Below are positions 62,090-64,000 of a stretch of DNA of 64,000 bases, one piece after another. The stretch comes from Tamarix chinensis (taxonomy: Eukaryota > Streptophyta > Magnoliopsida > Caryophyllales > Tamaricaceae), in assembly GCA_030549775.1 (NCBI GenBank), contig CM060173.1:69267867-69331866 (forward strand). The letters run 5' to 3'. Both the position numbers and the translations under genes were made by a program. The notes below the pieces were generated by a model that worked only from the letters and a program-made list of their open reading frames with translations, ran no database searches and was not told the DNA's origin. How positions within the stretch are numbered: the stretch's first letter is position 1; every line of letters starts with the position of its first letter.

Positions 62090-62674
62090 AACACCGAAAC
62101 TATTCTCTCTTTAAAAGTTATCAACCTGGTGATGTAAGAGCATTCATAGATCCTCAAGATGATAAAAATTTGGTATACTTGATTATGGAACTAATCACAT
62201 TATATAATTTTGATAATGATATTAATAATGTGAATAACTCTAATGAGTTTCATTTAAGTCATTCTTGCAAGTATGTATCATACTTGCAGGAATAAGATCA
62301 AGCCACTTTAAGATGTCAGCATACATAAGATTTTGTGTGTTACAAACTATTGCAAATGAAGATATTATACATAAAAGTCAAATCTACAAGTCAAGAGACC
62401 TAGTCAACACCCTAGTCATCATCTTTATTTTGATTAGGGTTATTGTTAGTTGTTTTCATGTACTAATTAGCTTACTTTGGTTGTAATAATATTTGTTGAT
62501 TCATTTATTATGTAGGGTATAACTACAATTTTATTACTAGTTTATGTGCTAGTTAGCCATGTGTGTGTCATTTAGCTATCTTAGTGAACTAGTTAGCAAT
62601 GTAAAGCTTCCTATATAAGGCATGATTGTTAACACTTGTAACACATGGTTGAATGATTTGAAATCTAATACAAG
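62090..62674 (+). mobile_element. Divergent CRM-like LTR fragment
   Basis: The reading LIMELITLYNFDN then HSCKYVSYLQE matches the pol tail encoded in the CRM-like 3' LTR (LIMEPVILNVLDN, CSCKYVTYLKGE). Further on, ctatataagg and gaatgatttgaaatct match ctatatatatcc and gaatcatttgaataaaatct of that LTR. It is a separate, much more diverged copy and is cut by LTR6 at 62675; the rest would lie beyond the window. Confidence 0.6.
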
Positions 62675-62775
62675 TGTAACACCCCCAAATTTACTACTGA
62701 AAAATTTCGTTAAATTTTAAAGAAGTTTAGCGGAAGCAAGCAAATAAAACTATAAATTCGGGGGTATTACCGCCA

Positions 62776-62821
62776 CACTTAGTACTAGATCGATTCACAA
62801 CTATCGACCCAATACTAAGTG
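62776..62821 (-). other. Terminal LTR hairpin of LTR6
   Basis: CACTTAGTACTAGATCGA with TCGACCCAATACTAAGTG pairs at 15 of 18 positions as Watson-Crick, and the other three are wobble-compatible on the appropriate strand. Confidence 0.72.
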
Positions 62822-63134
62822 CTAAGGCTAAAATAATAGAACCAAAACAAATCATTAGTAAGGCATAAGTGATAAGGAAATCAGAGTACGAAAGTCAAGA
62901 GTTACGTTCGGAAGTACAATTTAAAAATTCCAAATGTCAGAGGAATTAAAATAACGGAAGGATAAAGTACGATAAAACCCTTGGAAATTTAAATACAACA
63001 CTTGTAACTTCCAAAGACGAATACGATTAAACAAAACAGATTCCGAAGGATAAGTATCTGGACCGCTTACTCACTCAGGTCAAGCCTTCCACCCCAATTT
63101 AGTAACCGATCAACCTGCATCACAGGTCTGCTCC

Positions 63135-63199
63135 CCACCATTGGTGGATCATCACAGGACCCATTCAACCAGTGTAGTATCAGTACGGGTCCAGTACTG
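63135..63199 (-). other. Triple-hairpin module of LTR6 (variant)
   Basis: CCACC-ATT-GGTGG (63135-63147) and CAGTAC-GGGTCCA-GTACTG (63181-63199), both perfect, with the alternative GGACCC/GGGTCC pairing seen in LTR5. Confidence 0.68.
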
Positions 63200-63389
63200 A
63201 GTAAGGGCGCAGGTGTGCTAAGGCCAAGCATACAGTCATACCACGTAGCCTACATAACACAATCATATAAGTAACATGCAATAACACACAAGATAAGGCC
63301 TGAGTACTTTCCGGTGACTTATTCTTTATCCTCGTTAATAATATGTCCATTTCACACACAGTCTTTATTAATCCACGTGAGTGCGGGAA

Positions 63390-63739
63390 CCCCACTATTA
63401 TAGTCGGTGGACCGGAATATATAAACTCAGGGCAGAATGCTTATGACCACTATTATTTGCCGGTGGACCGGTCTCTAGGGCAGAACGCTCCTGGCCACTA
63501 TTATTTGCCGGTGGACCGGTCTGGCCCCGACTCACATGGTGTTCCACTGTAAGTATTTAGTATTTTTCTATATCTTATAGATTTTACATTTGGTTTGCTG
63601 AGCACAGAAACCCCCACTATTATAGCCGGTGGACTGGAAATCATACAGGGCAAAACGCTCCTGACCACTATTGTTCGCCGGTGGCACGGTCTCCAGGACA
63701 TCCCGGCTCTTGGCCACTATTATTCGCCGGTGGACCGGT
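63390..63739 (-). repeat. 3+3 CCGG/AATAGTGG array of LTR6
   Basis: Two triplets with GGTGGACCGG units, separated by gtgttccactgtaagtattt. First members read ACTATTATAG(T/C)CGG; the others carry ATTTGCC or ATTCGCC spacers, the same order in both groups. Confidence 0.87.
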
Positions 63740-64000
63740 CTGGGCCCGGCTCAACATCTTCCTCTTTAAGTGATGAGTATCTTAACGTATCTTATTTGAA
63801 AGTGTTTTACCCTTGACATGCATGGCTAACTATATCCACACTTATCCTCCTAGGAGGGCCCGTCCCATATCTTGGAACTCGTGCACCCCTTATCACACCT
63901 CGATATCCAATTCCCCGCTATACATACACATAATAAAAACCAACTCCTAGAGTATGAATTAAGGCACAACACCTCGTGACATCGGACTCCACCCGCCATT

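Larger units (their letters stand above)
62675..64000 (-). mobile_element. LTR6, long LTR, truncated by window edge
   Basis: On the plus strand it starts tgtaacacccccaaatttac and continues to the end of the window. The left flank is acaag, so a target duplication cannot be tested. Its end sequence is closest to LTR2 (cgaaatttttcagtagtaaattt), while its triple-hairpin module is closest to LTR5. Confidence 0.85.

Overview
This is nuclear DNA of a flowering plant. The only intact host gene is an RNA-dependent RNA polymerase of the land-plant RDR6 (SGS2/SDE1) type. It sits in AT-rich sequence packed with LTR retrotransposons, polypyrimidine tracts, trinucleotide arrays and minisatellites. The species cannot be named from the sequence alone. 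Everything left of about 50.6 kb is repeat-derived or unrecognised intergenic DNA.

Layout. (1) 1-18.6 kb: unrecognised AT-rich DNA carrying two plus-strand copies of one very long LTR family (LTR1 3145-7932, LTR2 11062-16296). (2) 18,639-34,427: one complete but dead Ty3/gypsy element, CRM-like, with two LTRs of about 0.8 kb, a tRNA-iMet-type primer binding site, broken gag-pol and matching 5-bp target-site duplications (TSDs, aatgc). It is interrupted by two solo long LTRs: LTR7 (minus, 21184-26337, TSD cttca) inside gag and LTR3 (plus, 29146-32942, TSD gttta) inside the integrase core. (3) 36,138-41,205: solo LTR4 (minus, TSD acact). (4) 42.4-50.1 kb: a MITE-like element, then LTR5 (minus) joined to an internal-region remnant made of a 1.0-kb direct repeat around a 0.5-kb spacer. 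(5) 50.6-58.9 kb: the RDR6 locus, with a tandemly duplicated promoter/leader, a probable 2-kb leader intron, and a 1201-codon reading frame split by one 865-bp intron. (6) 58.9-64 kb: repeat remnants, including a second, divergent CRM-like LTR broken by LTR6 (minus, runs off the window).

The main result of the hunt is the long-LTR family. Seven copies are present. Four have perfect 5-bp TSDs and no internal domain, so they are solo LTRs; a fifth has a 4/5 TSD. Each complete LTR is 3.8-5.2 kb. In five copies a TATA-like box lies only 0.6-1.1 kb from the 5' end, so most of the LTR should be transcribed leader (R-U5). That leader holds an ordered set of conserved elements: short NGAA-loop hairpins in AUU-rich RNA, a splice-site-flanked block of about 60 nt, a 3+3 array of a CCGGTCCACCGG...ATAATAGTGG motif, a module of three hairpins in series, and a terminal hairpin of about 46 nt. 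In the hairpins the bases change between copies while pairing is kept, which suggests selection on RNA or single-strand structure. I know of no described element matching this set, but could not search.

All coordinates, alignments and pairings were worked out by eye.
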